This document shows, piece after piece, positions 36,656 through 46,764 of a stretch of 64,000 bases of DNA (positions within the stretch are counted from its first letter, which is position 1; every line of letters begins with the position of its first letter). Both the position numbers and the translations under genes were made by a program. Under the pieces are notes generated by a model, which worked only from the letters and a program-made list of their open reading frames with translations, did no database searches and was not told the DNA's origin. This stretch comes from Candidatus Poseidoniaceae archaeon (GTDB taxonomy: Archaea > Thermoplasmatota > Poseidoniia > Poseidoniales > Poseidoniaceae): positions 387,279 to 451,278 of the forward strand of contig CASIAI010000001.1 of NCBI GenBank assembly GCA_949372655.1, in the 5' to 3' direction.

Positions 36656-39600
36656 TCAAAACGTTCGTGGCCTATTTCGGGTATAGGCTTGGTGGGAGCA
36701 TTAGAATAATCTTTGAATTGCTCTAGGTCACCATGCATTCCTCCACTATGGAATCCTTGTAAATCTGAGAACTCATTATCACCAATACCAACTTTACTTG
36801 CTTGGGCAGACTTCACTACAGCACGCTGTTTCTTGGCTTTTTTCTTTCTCCTACGTCTTCGTATCATAAGGAATAAAAGGGAGATTACAAGAGTCGGATA
36901 AATCCAGAATTGAGTAAGAAGATAAACCCAAGAAACTTTGACTCTAAATGAGATAGTGTCCTCAAATTCACCATTTGGTATTGTATAGGTGACTTTTTGT
37001 CTACCATCAATTTCTACAATATCTAGATTACCAGAGGTAGACTTTGCATTCTCCAGGGTAATTCCTTTAGGAAGAGTAATCGAAATCGGGCCACTTAGTT
37101 CTGCTCCAAATTCTTCATTAACAGAAGTGTTTCCTGAAAAGGTATAACTCAATTCTGTTTGCTCAGGGTCTGGGAAAGTTACTCCTTCTCCCGAAACTAA
37201 ACTATTTGATAGAGACGTACCCATTGCTTCAGCTACATCAGCCATAGGACCTAAAATTAAACTGGACATTGCATTGGCTAGGAAGGAAACCTCTAAGCTT
37301 TCCATGTCACCACTAATCATTTCCCCTAAATTACCATCTATGTCCAATTTGAATTCGACCATTGGGATTTCCACACTTAGAGTAATTGGTTCATCATCAC
37401 CGATACTTAGGTCAGGCGCTCCAATTCCTTTAACCTCAGTTTTAATCTTAAAACCACTCAAATCAACATTTGTTAATGGCGAATCTTCCTGATTTGGTAG
37501 TTCCTCTCCAATTTGCTGGATATACGCTGTCAATACATCGCCAACATTTTTAGAAAAGTCTGTTAATCCATCTTCGGTAAAACTAAAAGATAAATCCTCA
37601 TCGCAAACATCCATATCTTGGTCTTCTGAACAGATACTTTCTGGGCCATCGATAACATGAGGTTCACTCATTCTACTAGCAATATCCAGCCCTAAACGGA
37701 TTAGGTCTGAAGGTAAAGCCTCCATGTGAACTTGGGTTGAACCTGACTGTTCTAAACGATCTAGAGGTACTGTTATTCTGTGAATCGAAAGTTCAGCCTC
37801 TAATGCAAAATCAACTGAAACAGATTGTGTCCACTCATTTATTCTAAATGCTGAAATATCAAAGTCAATAGATGTTGAAATACAAGTTCTCTGCAATGTA
37901 GTACATACTACATCGCCTTCCTTGTTATTGATTTGATTACGCCAATCATATGGACTAGTTCCAGCAAAAGAAATCTCAGAGTCGGAGTTATTACCAAGAG
38001 AATGGGTCAAAATGATACTGTTATTCCCATCCATAGTTGTAACCCAATTTGGTAAAACAATTTCTAAAGTCAATTCAGCAGGTGGTAAGTTAGCCGGTAT
38101 TATATCTTTGAGATAATCAGAGGATAATGCAGTTTCAATAGACAAGCCACTGTTTAATACGCTTTTAAAATCGTTTTCTGTAATGACATCAAGGAACTTT
38201 GTTATATTATCATCTTCATTATTTTCTTTCAGGATATCGATAAGACGCATTGAAAATGGTTGACTAGTTGTTCTCAAGAACACAGGATATTCTTCAGTCA
38301 TCGCTGAAGGTCCTTTTACACAGAAATGTCGAACTGCTCCTAATGATTCAGTACATCCCGGCGTTGAATGAGAATAATTCAAACCTCCTGGGGATGAGAG
38401 ACCATCAGCTAGTGCATCAGAAACCCAATACATCTCATTCATCTCTATTTCTTCGATTCCACCGACTGTTGAAGATATTCCATCTGCAATTGAATCTACA
38501 GGGAATTTAGAAGTAAATTCGGTCAAATCTACCAATCCATTATGATATGCAAGTCTAATACCATCGGAAGTGATAACAGGTATATTCGCCTTCTCTGTAA
38601 CGCTCATAAGTGAAATATTCCATTCACTCAATATTGAATCATCCAGATAAGCCATCTCAACAACAAAATCTAATGTTGCAGCGGACTCATCTGTTAAATC
38701 TAATTTTATCTTTAAATCAAGTGCTTTACTGGAATTGTCGATACTAACCGTGCTTGTTGATGTCCTTTCACGATTAGCCATAACTACGGAAATTGGAGTC
38801 TCTAAGTCGCTAGCTCCTTGAGGAGCATTTCTATGGTCAATACTCCATTCACCAGCAAAATATGCAGGTGTTCCGGCTCTAGCGGCTATAGTTCCATTAT
38901 CATCAACAGCCATAATATCTGCATAATCGGGTGGAGCAAATGAGTAGTTCCCTTGATGACCAGGGATAGTCAATAATGAAAAGTCAGTAGTTATTTCTGC
39001 CCCCATAACCAATAAACCTTGATATGTACGTTCTAAATCAAATTCTGAAGAAGAATTGAGGCTAAATGCACTCTCTGTAAGTTTGATTGTTACAGAAGAG
39101 GAAATACAGATTGGAGGCATAAATACATTATTTTCAGATGCTCCTTCTGAAGAATATACTGAATCGGAAGTATGGTCTATGGAACAAGGTTCAGTAACTC
39201 CCCCTTGGGTTATCGATGAGGTATAACCAGTATCTAAATTTTCAACTACACCAAATCCTGATTCCAAAGAAGATTCTAAAGCAGTATTCACTTCTTGTAC
39301 TAATTGATTTCTAACTGTATTTGTTCCAGCTCCGGCTGGGGTTTGATCAAAGTTATTTCTAATCAAGTCAGCAGGAATCCCGTCGTCAGAATCTAAACCG
39401 TCATTTGCCAACCCGGCATTGACTGAAGCGTTATTAAGACCTAAAGCAGCTCTATCAAATTCATAGATTGCCCATGTTAAGTCGAGTTTAATATTTCCTG
39501 TATCTAATAATTTGAAATCATAAGTTCCATTCACCCAATCAGGGTGATTTGGAGTTTGGTCATGAGCCGAATTATAATCATCGCAAGCACCACCTTGTGG

Positions 39601-39729
39601 GGAAAGTGAACAAGAAGTCATTCCATCTGCACTAGCCAGTGGAGCCAAAATTTGCAAAAGTAAGATTGATTGGATTAAAAAAATCATCACTTTTGAACTT
39701 CTTCTACTGGTGATTTTCTTACTCGTCAT
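36652..39729 (-). CDS. large secreted membrane-anchored protein, unknown family
   Basis: The 1,025-residue protein is not recognised. It has a basic N-terminus and signal peptide (VMIFLIQSILLLQILAPLASA), then a long Ser/Thr/Asn-rich ectodomain of mixed alpha/beta character without TSP3 repeats. Near the C-terminus a 100-residue beta-rich segment (NTSVNEEFGAELSGPISI, then the strand-rich run ending in TISFRVKVSW) resembles an Ig-like or conserved surface stalk. It leads into a membrane helix (WIYPTLVISLLFLMI). A strongly basic stop-transfer run RRRRRKKKAKKQR and a 55-residue tail follow. The topology matches other surface proteins in the window. It is convergent with uvrC and divergent from the TYW2 gene. 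Confidence 0.72.
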   Translation of the reverse strand: MTSKKITSRRSSKVMIFLIQSILLLQILAPLASADGMTSCSLSPQGGACDDYNSAHDQTPNHPDWVNGTYDFKLLDTGNIKLDLTWAIYEFDRAALGLNNASVNAGLANDGLDSDDGIPADLIRNNFDQTPAGAGTNTVRNQLVQEVNTALESSLESGFGVVENLDTGYTSSITQGGVTEPCSIDHTSDSVYSSEGASENNVFMPPICISSSVTIKLTESAFSLNSSSEFDLERTYQGLLVMGAEITTDFSLLTIPGHQGNYSFAPPDYADIMAVDDNGTIAARAGTPAYFAGEWSIDHRNAPQGASDLETPISVVMANRERTSTSTVSIDNSSKALDLKIKLDLTDESAATLDFVVEMAYLDDSILSEWNISLMSVTEKANIPVITSDGIRLAYHNGLVDLTEFTSKFPVDSIADGISSTVGGIEEIEMNEMYWVSDALADGLSSPGGLNYSHSTPGCTESLGAVRHFCVKGPSAMTEEYPVFLRTTSQPFSMRLIDILKENNEDDNITKFLDVITENDFKSVLNSGLSIETALSSDYLKDIIPANLPPAELTLEIVLPNWVTTMDGNNSIILTHSLGNNSDSEISFAGTSPYDWRNQINNKEGDVVCTTLQRTCISTSIDFDISAFRINEWTQSVSVDFALEAELSIHRITVPLDRLEQSGSTQVHMEALPSDLIRLGLDIASRMSEPHVIDGPESICSEDQDMDVCDEDLSFSFTEDGLTDFSKNVGDVLTAYIQQIGEELPNQEDSPLTNVDLSGFKIKTEVKGIGAPDLSIGDDEPITLSVEIPMVEFKLDIDGNLGEMISGDMESLEVSFLANAMSSLILGPMADVAEAMGTSLSNSLVSGEGVTFPDPEQTELSYTFSGNTSVNEEFGAELSGPISITLPKGITLENAKSTSGNLDIVEIDGRQKVTYTIPNGEFEDTISFRVKVSWVYLLTQFWIYPTLVISLLFLMIRRRRRKKKAKKQRAVVKSAQASKVGIGDNEFSDLQGFHSGGMHGDLEQFKDYSNAPTKPIPEIGHERFD

Positions 39730-39780
39730 GTACTACGCTAAGAGAGTGACATTCAAAGCAATTACCCTTGTGAGCACTAT

Positions 39781-40953
39781 ATGAGCGATTCCAAACAGGC
39801 CATTTCAAGTGGCATGGCCTTGTTGATTCCTCTAGAGTTTTCTCCTAAAGTTAAACAAATACTAATTGAAAAGAATCTCTATGAAAATAATCTCCGCCCA
39901 AAACGTATCTCTCAAAACTTAGCATTACCTCTTTGTGGAGATTTCGAAAATATTCGAGATGAGATATGCCAAACAATTCCTGAAATTAAAAATAAAATGA
40001 TCATTGAGTTACATGCTCTTGAAGTTAATAATCCTGATATGATACCTGCACAAATGGTTTTTCATAATGTATCTAGTTGGCTAGAACAAATAAATCACAA
40101 TCATAAAAAAGAATTACTGTTAGAAAATATCCCCCAAAAATGGGAATTGCTAGGCGATTTAGCACTACTACCCTCAAACTCCTTTACTCAAAATGAGTGG
40201 GTTGTACTTCTATCTCAATGTGAACAATCGGAAATCCAAAATTTATGGAATTCTATTTGTGAGTCACTAAAGGTTAATCGCCTAGGGCGTCAGCAACCAA
40301 TCTCTAAGGATTTGATGAGAACATCTCAAGTGGAATTATTAATTGGAGATCAAGGGTGGGTTGAACTAATTGACTATGGCGTTCATTTTGGATTTGATGC
40401 AACTAAAGTGATGTATTCATCTGGCAACGTTACTGAACGACATCGTATTGGTAATATCAATATGGAAAATGAAGTTGTAGTAGACGCCTTTGCAGGAATT
40501 GGATACTATAGTTTACCGATGCTGGTTAGAAGTAATGTCAAGCATTTACATGCATGTGAAATAAATTCTAATTCTATCGAATCCTTATTGTGGGGTGCAA
40601 AAAAGAATAATGTTTCACAAAAACTTACGATTCATGAAGGCGATAATCAAATCACTTTAGCCAAACTAAAAAATAAATCTGATCGTTGTCATCTTGGGAT
40701 TCTGCCCTCTTCAGAAGGTGTATGGCAACTTGCATTAGGATGTTTGAAAAAGAAGGGAGGTTGGTTACATATTCATATGAATGTTGAAGAAAAGAAAATA
40801 CCTTCTTGGATTGAAGAAACGATTTCTAAACTAGAACTTATGTCTCAAAAGATGGGTCGTAATTGGACCATAGAAGCAAAACACCTAGAGAAAGTAAAAT
40901 GGTTTTCACCTCGTATTAGGCACGTCGTTCTAGATGTTCACTGTACACAATAA
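39781..40953 (+). CDS. taw2: tRNA-Phe wyosine aminocarboxypropyltransferase (TYW2/Taw2-like)
   Basis: This SAM-dependent enzyme transfers the 3-amino-3-carboxypropyl group to 4-demethylwyosine at G37 of tRNA-Phe. The 390-residue protein shows the diagnostic core in order: VMYSSGNVTERHRIG, then VVVDAFAGIGYYSLPML (SAM-binding motif I), HACEINSNSIESLLWGAKKN, HEGDNQIT, CHLGILPSSEGVWQLAL and GGWLHIHMN. The N-terminal 190 residues are less conserved. The Trm5 methyltransferase is a close relative, but the S-S-G-N and L-P-S-S-E motifs favour TYW2. Its substrate tRNA, with G at position 37, is encoded at 2.4 kb. It is convergent with the GDSL-TSP3 gene, one base apart. Confidence 0.88.
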   Translation: MSDSKQAISSGMALLIPLEFSPKVKQILIEKNLYENNLRPKRISQNLALPLCGDFENIRDEICQTIPEIKNKMIIELHALEVNNPDMIPAQMVFHNVSSWLEQINHNHKKELLLENIPQKWELLGDLALLPSNSFTQNEWVVLLSQCEQSEIQNLWNSICESLKVNRLGRQQPISKDLMRTSQVELLIGDQGWVELIDYGVHFGFDATKVMYSSGNVTERHRIGNINMENEVVVDAFAGIGYYSLPMLVRSNVKHLHACEINSNSIESLLWGAKKNNVSQKLTIHEGDNQITLAKLKNKSDRCHLGILPSSEGVWQLALGCLKKKGGWLHIHMNVEEKKIPSWIEETISKLELMSQKMGRNWTIEAKHLEKVKWFSPRIRHVVLDVHCTQ

Positions 40954-40954
40954 T

Positions 40955-43675
40955 TCATTGGAAAGACCCTGGTGGTGGTGGCCCTGATGGCTTTTCAAGT
41001 GTAGAATCATCTCCCTCAGCTGCCTCTAATATTTGTTCATCACTGTACTGCTGCCAAGGAATTGGTTGTTTGGTTTCTGATTTCTTTTTCACAGCCAAAA
41101 ATATCGCACCAATAACTCCACCAACTAGGATTATTCTGAAAATTAAATCAAACCAAGAGTCCATATTTTCATTATCAGGAAATGGGTCATAATAATTGGC
41201 AAGTCCGTCACCATCATCATCATATTTGGCTTTCGAATCCTTAGGAAATAAGTCTTCATTATCCCCTAGTCCATCACCATCGGTATCATTCCATTCTGAC
41301 CTATCATCAGGGAATAAGTCGGTATTATCTCCTATACCATCTACATCTCTATCGAAACATTCTGAAGGGTCTAATGGCCATACATCAGCATTATCGCCAC
41401 ATCCATCACCATCACTATCCAACCACTCTGAGGGGTCTTGTGGAAAAACATCTGAATTATCTCCAACCGTATCTCCATCGGTATCATTCCATTCAGATGG
41501 GTCACTGGCAAACCGGTCACGATTATCTCCGTAGGAATCATTGTCTAAGTCTGCCCAATCTGTTTCGTCATTAGGGAATAAGTCGATATTATCACCATAT
41601 CCATCACCATCTGAATCATACCAATCATCCGGGTTGCTAGGAAATAAATCTGTTTCATCAGAAAAACCATCGCCATCTCTATCAGGACAACCTTCTGGTG
41701 AAATTGAGTTCCCTGCTTTATTTGGACAAGCATCTCGATTATTACCAAAACCGTCGCCATCAGAATCTAGCCACTCGGAAACATCACTAGGGAAGGCATC
41801 AATATTATCTCCAAAACTATCGTTATCTGAATCACTACATTCACTAAAATCCATTGGGAAAGCATCGGAGTTATCTCCACAGCCGTCTTTATCACTATCA
41901 TACCATTCAGTTGGGTCTAATGGGAATTCATCTAATCCATCGATAAATCCATCATCATCGGTATCTTCATCAAGAGGATTACTACCTATCTCAGCTTCCT
42001 CAGGATTAGGCAGTAAATCGCCGTCCATATCGAGGTCCTCAATATCTCGACAACCATCTGAGTCATAATCTGCTGAATGGTTTCCAATCATTCCTCTAGG
42101 ACAATTATCATCTACATCCAAAACGTAGTCGTTATCATCATCCAAGTCTACATCATCTGTACAACCATCCGAATCGTGGTCGTTTAATAGTTCACTAAAT
42201 GGGCATGGGTCAATGGCATCATTAAGTCCATCTTCATCTGAGTCTCTCTGTTCTTCAGAGCAGCCATCTAAGTCTACTATAGCCCCGGTTTTAGTTGAAG
42301 GACACTTGTCAATGCCGTTAGCAATATTATCTTGATCATCATCTAATTGTTCCCAAGAACATCCGTCTAAATCTACGGGTTTACCATTCTCAGTCCATGG
42401 GCATAAATCATAATTATCGATTACTCCATCACCATCCGTTTCAGCAAAACCAATACTTTGTATGGCAAAAAAAGAGATGAACTTGTGCATAACTCTAGTT
42501 GGGTGGGCTTTATCAAAAAATAAGTATTCATCAGGATTAGCTGCTAAAGTCGAAGCACTATTGCAAATTGGTAATGGAAGTAAAGTCGCTGAAGCTGAGC
42601 ATGCTGAATCTTGAGTATTTAAAATTCCTAATGCCATACTATTATCGACGATATCATTGAACAATGTCCAAGCATCGATAAAGTGAATTTCTAATCCTAA
42701 TTCAAGTGAAATACTTCCTATCAGAGATAATAGTTTTTGATTATATGAAATTACTTCGGAGGCTATTGTATTTTGTTGACTCTGACTTCTTCCTAAAATT
42801 TCAGGCGTTTTATCTAGTGGAGGTAGATTAGGCATGATAAATTCTGTAGCACCTGCCGCTGCTAATTCCCTAATGTGTGATTCCATATTGGCAACAATCG
42901 TATCGGAATTAGCAGTTCCATAAAGGAAATCATTACCTCCTGCCCACAATGAAACTACATCGTTTGAAGGGATTGTTGATTGAACGTTAGCAAGATAATT
43001 TGTTATTTGCGTGCCAACATTAGGCAATAATAGATAGGAATATCCTGCACCGGTTTGAGAACCACCAAATGCTCGATTATCTCCTTGTTCTAATCCAGAA
43101 CCGAATGTTGTAGATAAACCATAAGCCTGTGAAACATATTCAATCCATACTTTTCCATTTGAAAATCTACCTTGCCAGTATGGTGGAACATCAGGTACAT
43201 TTAGGATAGAGTTTTTGGCATTACCCATATCACTTAATGAATCGCCAAATACCAGTAAATTGTTCCTTTGAGGCATTATAGAGTTCTGAAAAACCATGAA
43301 AGGAATATCACTATCGCCGACTATTGAGCCAGATGAATCTAAAATTTGAATAGAGAAAAAGTAAAAGTTTTCACCGCTGAAAAAATATTTAATTTCTAAA
43401 TTAAACTGTGTTGTAGAGCCTAATACTTGAAAAATATGTGTACCATTAGCAACAATCTCATCATTGAAATCCTTGACTTCCCAATTACCATAAAGGTCAA
43501 TACCGAATGGAGAATTAGAGACACTGACACTTATCGAAACAGATTCATTTGAAAACCAGTCATATTGTGGAACCGAAAGTTCAACATTCGCTGAACGACC
43601 ACTATCTGCGTTAACAATAGGAGTATTAAGTTGCAATAGAAGCAACAATAATACCGTAATCACTGCCTTTCGCAT
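40955..43675 (-). CDS. secreted GDSL esterase/lipase fused to TSP3 repeats and membrane anchor
   Basis: The 906-residue type I membrane protein begins with a signal peptide (VITVLLLLLLQLNTPIVNA) and a beta-sandwich-like domain to about 138. Residues about 140-408 form an SGNH/GDSL hydrolase: LVFGDSLSDMGN (Ser nucleophile), DNRAFGGSQTGAG (block II Gly), SLWAGGNDFLYG (block III Asn) and FDKAHPTRVMH (Asp and His of the catalytic pair). From about 412 to 835 there are TSP3 repeats (DSDGDGFGN, DTDGDTVGDN), many joined by P-x-D-x-S-E-W spacers. A membrane helix (IILVGGVIGAIFLAV) and a 45-residue tail follow. It would hydrolyse ester bonds in lipids or acetylated glycans at the cell surface, held out by a calcium-stiffened stalk. 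Confidence 0.9.
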   Translation of the reverse strand: MRKAVITVLLLLLLQLNTPIVNADSGRSANVELSVPQYDWFSNESVSISVSVSNSPFGIDLYGNWEVKDFNDEIVANGTHIFQVLGSTTQFNLEIKYFFSGENFYFFSIQILDSSGSIVGDSDIPFMVFQNSIMPQRNNLLVFGDSLSDMGNAKNSILNVPDVPPYWQGRFSNGKVWIEYVSQAYGLSTTFGSGLEQGDNRAFGGSQTGAGYSYLLLPNVGTQITNYLANVQSTIPSNDVVSLWAGGNDFLYGTANSDTIVANMESHIRELAAAGATEFIMPNLPPLDKTPEILGRSQSQQNTIASEVISYNQKLLSLIGSISLELGLEIHFIDAWTLFNDIVDNSMALGILNTQDSACSASATLLPLPICNSASTLAANPDEYLFFDKAHPTRVMHKFISFFAIQSIGFAETDGDGVIDNYDLCPWTENGKPVDLDGCSWEQLDDDQDNIANGIDKCPSTKTGAIVDLDGCSEEQRDSDEDGLNDAIDPCPFSELLNDHDSDGCTDDVDLDDDNDYVLDVDDNCPRGMIGNHSADYDSDGCRDIEDLDMDGDLLPNPEEAEIGSNPLDEDTDDDGFIDGLDEFPLDPTEWYDSDKDGCGDNSDAFPMDFSECSDSDNDSFGDNIDAFPSDVSEWLDSDGDGFGNNRDACPNKAGNSISPEGCPDRDGDGFSDETDLFPSNPDDWYDSDGDGYGDNIDLFPNDETDWADLDNDSYGDNRDRFASDPSEWNDTDGDTVGDNSDVFPQDPSEWLDSDGDGCGDNADVWPLDPSECFDRDVDGIGDNTDLFPDDRSEWNDTDGDGLGDNEDLFPKDSKAKYDDDGDGLANYYDPFPDNENMDSWFDLIFRIILVGGVIGAIFLAVKKKSETKQPIPWQQYSDEQILEAAEGDDSTLEKPSGPPPPGSFQ

Positions 43676-43719
43676 AAATGGCCTACAGTCTCAAACTTGA
43701 AAGCCCTTCCCCATTATTC

Positions 43720-44751
43720 TTAATCAAAACCTTCTTCTAAAATTGCAATATTATTACTCATTTCATATGGGTCATTGGTTTCATCAAATAAAACAGCATC
43801 TAAAATTATGTTTGACTGCTCATCTAGAGTCGATGGAGGGTCTATTTGAGTGAGATAAAGCAAAGCACCGATAAGTAAAATCGCCACAATGAAAGCAATT
43901 GAAGTAACTACTCTAGTATCAAAGTCATTGATTGTATCATAACTTTGTGATTCCAATTCTTCCGAACTAATAGTTCCATATGGGTCTGAGACTCCAATCA
44001 TTGATACAGATACAATTTGAGCCTCATATATTGGCCTACCTGCTGATGAGGCTGGGTTTTGAATATCTTCATCACCGGTAGGGTCATCACTGGTCGGAGT
44101 AATTGCGATATTACGAATATGTTGCATACCATCACGTACAATTCCAAAAGTCGCATATCCTCCATCATCACGATTTTCTGGGTCGAGGTTGTGTGCTTCT
44201 GTTTCTGCAATATACCACTGTGAATCCGCAGAATCTGGGTCCGCACCTCTAGCCATGCCAATCGCTCCATCAACATGTGATAATTTCTCATGATGTTCTA
44301 GGGGAATTGTAGTTCCTGCTCCCCCATTCCCACATTCGAGACTGGTGAAGGGGTAAACACCTATTTTCTTACAGGTTGGGTCGCCTGCTTGAGTAACAAA
44401 GTCATCTATGACTCTGTGGAAAAATATTCCATCATAAATCCCTGCTTCTACATTTTTTATCATGTTAGTAGTAGTAATAGGAGCCCACTGCTCGAATAAT
44501 TCAAGAATTATAATTCCACTTTCTCTAGAGTCGCCATGTCCTGTAATATAAGATACTTCGATTGAAATAATTGCATTACCCTCATATGTCTCTTTCATTG
44601 GAGTCTCTTCTTCAACCGGACCATCAGTCCAGGTTTCAGGGTCAATTCCAATCGACCTCCATCCCGGTTCTTCGGTTTGGCCAATCGCTGAAGGGGCTAG
44701 GGAAAGCAACAGAAAGTTGAGTACAACTAGTGTGACAAAGCGGCCTTGCAT
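43720..44751 (-). CDS. secreted cyclophilin-type peptidyl-prolyl isomerase with C-terminal anchor
   Basis: The 343-residue protein starts with a signal peptide (FVTLVVLNFLLLSLAPSAIG). A cyclophilin domain covers about 60-255: IILELFEQWAPITTTNMI, then FFHRVIDDFVTQAGDP with the catalytic Arg and the F-x-x-Q-x-G-D block. Next come GAIGMARGADPDSADSQWYI and YATFGIVRDGM. A membrane helix (IAFIVAILLIGALLYL) near 290-308 and a 35-residue acidic tail follow. It would speed proline isomerisation in exported proteins outside the cell. Its position beside large secreted proteins supports a folding role. It is divergent from the S15/CocE hydrolase gene across 80 bases. Confidence 0.92.
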   Translation of the reverse strand: MQGRFVTLVVLNFLLLSLAPSAIGQTEEPGWRSIGIDPETWTDGPVEEETPMKETYEGNAIISIEVSYITGHGDSRESGIIILELFEQWAPITTTNMIKNVEAGIYDGIFFHRVIDDFVTQAGDPTCKKIGVYPFTSLECGNGGAGTTIPLEHHEKLSHVDGAIGMARGADPDSADSQWYIAETEAHNLDPENRDDGGYATFGIVRDGMQHIRNIAITPTSDDPTGDEDIQNPASSAGRPIYEAQIVSVSMIGVSDPYGTISSEELESQSYDTINDFDTRVVTSIAFIVAILLIGALLYLTQIDPPSTLDEQSNIILDAVLFDETNDPYEMSNNIAILEEGFD

Positions 44752-44831
44752 GTCGCGACGACAAGTTCCACATCAAAGAATTATATGCAAAAAAGCGTCA
44801 TACTCTTGACCAAGTAACGATTGGTTCGTAC

Positions 44832-46718
44832 ATGGCAGGGGTTAATTCTGGTGTGGATAAAGAAATCCTAGTCGCAGAAATTGTCTCTGAAACTAACTCA
44901 AGTAGAAGAGATTTGAACTTCTCTGCTATTTCTACTATCGCTGTAGCCATCGTTTTCATACTGCTGGCGATGACTTTTGGTGAGGCGGTTTTCAATAGCA
45001 TTGACGCTGAAGAAGAATATGAATGGTGGCAGACTCCACTGCAACTACGTCATGAAATGGATTTACCAATGGATACAATGCGTGCCCAATTACCAGTAAA
45101 TGGAACTTATGAAGCACTACCATTCACCGAATATTTTGTTGAAGTAGACCTACCTACAAGTGAACAAGATGCTGGTGTCCCTGGAGATGCTTTGATGCAT
45201 GTTGCTCTGTGGCTACCCGATGTTCCTGAAGGAACAACTGTTCCGGTAATCATGACCATACACCCATACTATGACTTTGGTGGAGAAGGAATAGTTGGAG
45301 ATGATTCATCGCCAAATACCGTGCCAGATGGTGGAGTTGGAAAGTGGGTGTATGATACCTTTGTACCTCATGGTTATGCTTTAGCCCAAGCTTCTACATT
45401 TGGAACTGGACAATCAACTCACTGCCAAGATGTCAAAGGCTTGGGCGAACAGACAGGGATTCAAGCGGTTGTAGAATGGCTTGGAGAACAAGAATGGTCT
45501 AATGGCAATGTTGGCCTAATGGGTAAATCATATGCAGGTACAACCAATTGGGAGGCTGCTCAACAACCTTCGGATTATCTCAAAACAATAGTTCCGATCT
45601 CAGGGTCGATAGGTGTTCAAGAAATGTTCTATCGTAATGGCTCTTCAGAAAGCCGAGCAATGTTGTATGATGCCCTTTATGAAGGCGCTACAACCGATGC
45701 TGGAACCGATGATATGAGGATGTGTTCAGATGACCTAATTGGGCCACTTAACCCGTTTTCTACTTGGGCTGGAGCTGAATTTGGTGGTGCTGAGTGGAAC
45801 GATTATTGGGAGGAGCGAAGACACCTTCCGGATGTTCTAGAGAATTATCGAGGGAGTGTCTATCTTGTATGGGGTCTTCAGGATTGGAATGTCGACCCAT
45901 ACCATGCTTTTCCAACCTATCAACTGTTGAGAGATGCTGGAATTAATGCACGTGCAATATCTGGCCAATGGGCACATAATTATCCAGACCAACCAGATAG
46001 ACATAGTGAATTAGAATCAGGATACGGCAAAGAAGCATATCCAAATATGAGTCGAATGGATTGGGCTGTTGAGTTATATGAATGGTTCAACTATTATCTC
46101 AAAGATATAGGAGAAGAACCTGAACCAATGGTACAAATTCAAACAAATGATGGAAGATGGCATGTTGAAGAAACATGGCCTCCAGAAGATATGACATGGC
46201 TATTACAAGACATTTCAAGTGACTGGAATGGTGCGAGTGGAACTGTAAACGGACTTGGCTCTTCAGTGACAATTACTAGTGGAATATTTGAAAATGAAAC
46301 TCATATTTCTGGATTACCTACTCTACATCTTGATGTTACAACTCAAGCATGTCAAGGTGGACAAATATTTGCTACTATGTTTGATGATACTGCTAACCTG
46401 AGACTTGGACACGCTACTATGGACATAAGATATCGAGATGGTGGTTATACGGCAAAAGCAACCGCTCCAGTAAGTCAATACACTATGCTGATGGAGTTTA
46501 ATCCACTAGATATTGTAATCCCTGCTGGGCACTCTCTAAGAATTGAATTAACCGAAACTGGAGAAGATTATCTACCAAGCCCTTGTGCAACAAATCCCTT
46601 AGGTGGGCTTACGATAAATGGTGGTGTAATAGGACTTCCAATAATAGACCGTTCTCCATCTCATGAGGCTTGGTTTGAGGCTCCTCACTGGTGGGACCAA
46701 CAGCCAATTCCAGCATAA
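44832..46718 (+). CDS. membrane-anchored S15/CocE-family serine hydrolase
   Basis: The 628-residue protein matches the X-Pro dipeptidyl-peptidase (S15)/CocE/NonD family. An N-terminal cytosolic segment precedes one membrane helix near 37-58 (TIAVAIVFILLAMTFGEAV). The alpha/beta-hydrolase domain has PVIMTIHPYYDFGGEG, then GNVGLMGKSYAGTTNWEAAQ with the Ser nucleophile. The acid is in VWGLQDWNVDPYHAF, and the His in ISGQWAHNYPDQP. The C-terminal jelly-roll domain includes LHLDVTTQ and PAGHSLRIEL. It faces outside, so it could clip proline-containing peptides or hydrolyse esters or amides of dissolved organic matter. The exact substrate cannot be inferred. The N-terminal anchor resembles that of the BNR protein at 23.3 kb. 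Confidence 0.87.
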   Translation: MAGVNSGVDKEILVAEIVSETNSSRRDLNFSAISTIAVAIVFILLAMTFGEAVFNSIDAEEEYEWWQTPLQLRHEMDLPMDTMRAQLPVNGTYEALPFTEYFVEVDLPTSEQDAGVPGDALMHVALWLPDVPEGTTVPVIMTIHPYYDFGGEGIVGDDSSPNTVPDGGVGKWVYDTFVPHGYALAQASTFGTGQSTHCQDVKGLGEQTGIQAVVEWLGEQEWSNGNVGLMGKSYAGTTNWEAAQQPSDYLKTIVPISGSIGVQEMFYRNGSSESRAMLYDALYEGATTDAGTDDMRMCSDDLIGPLNPFSTWAGAEFGGAEWNDYWEERRHLPDVLENYRGSVYLVWGLQDWNVDPYHAFPTYQLLRDAGINARAISGQWAHNYPDQPDRHSELESGYGKEAYPNMSRMDWAVELYEWFNYYLKDIGEEPEPMVQIQTNDGRWHVEETWPPEDMTWLLQDISSDWNGASGTVNGLGSSVTITSGIFENETHISGLPTLHLDVTTQACQGGQIFATMFDDTANLRLGHATMDIRYRDGGYTAKATAPVSQYTMLMEFNPLDIVIPAGHSLRIELTETGEDYLPSPCATNPLGGLTINGGVIGLPIIDRSPSHEAWFEAPHWWDQQPIPA

Positions 46719-46736
46719 TCTACCATTTAGGCAGGA

Positions 46737-46744
46737 TTATATGA
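46737..46744 (+). promoter_or_regulatory. TATA box for the 46,765 gene
   Basis: TTATATGA is centred about 25 bases upstream of the ATG at 46765, the spacing expected if transcription starts at the start codon, giving a leaderless mRNA. Confidence 0.45.
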
Positions 46745-46764
46745 TACTAATATGACGGAAAGTC

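Noticed and set aside
41196..42068. Plus-strand Ser/Pro-rich open frames over the GDSL-TSP3 gene and similar frames over other TSP3 genes
   Set aside because: They are antisense shadows of Asp/Gly-rich repeats and show no domains or usable starts of their own.
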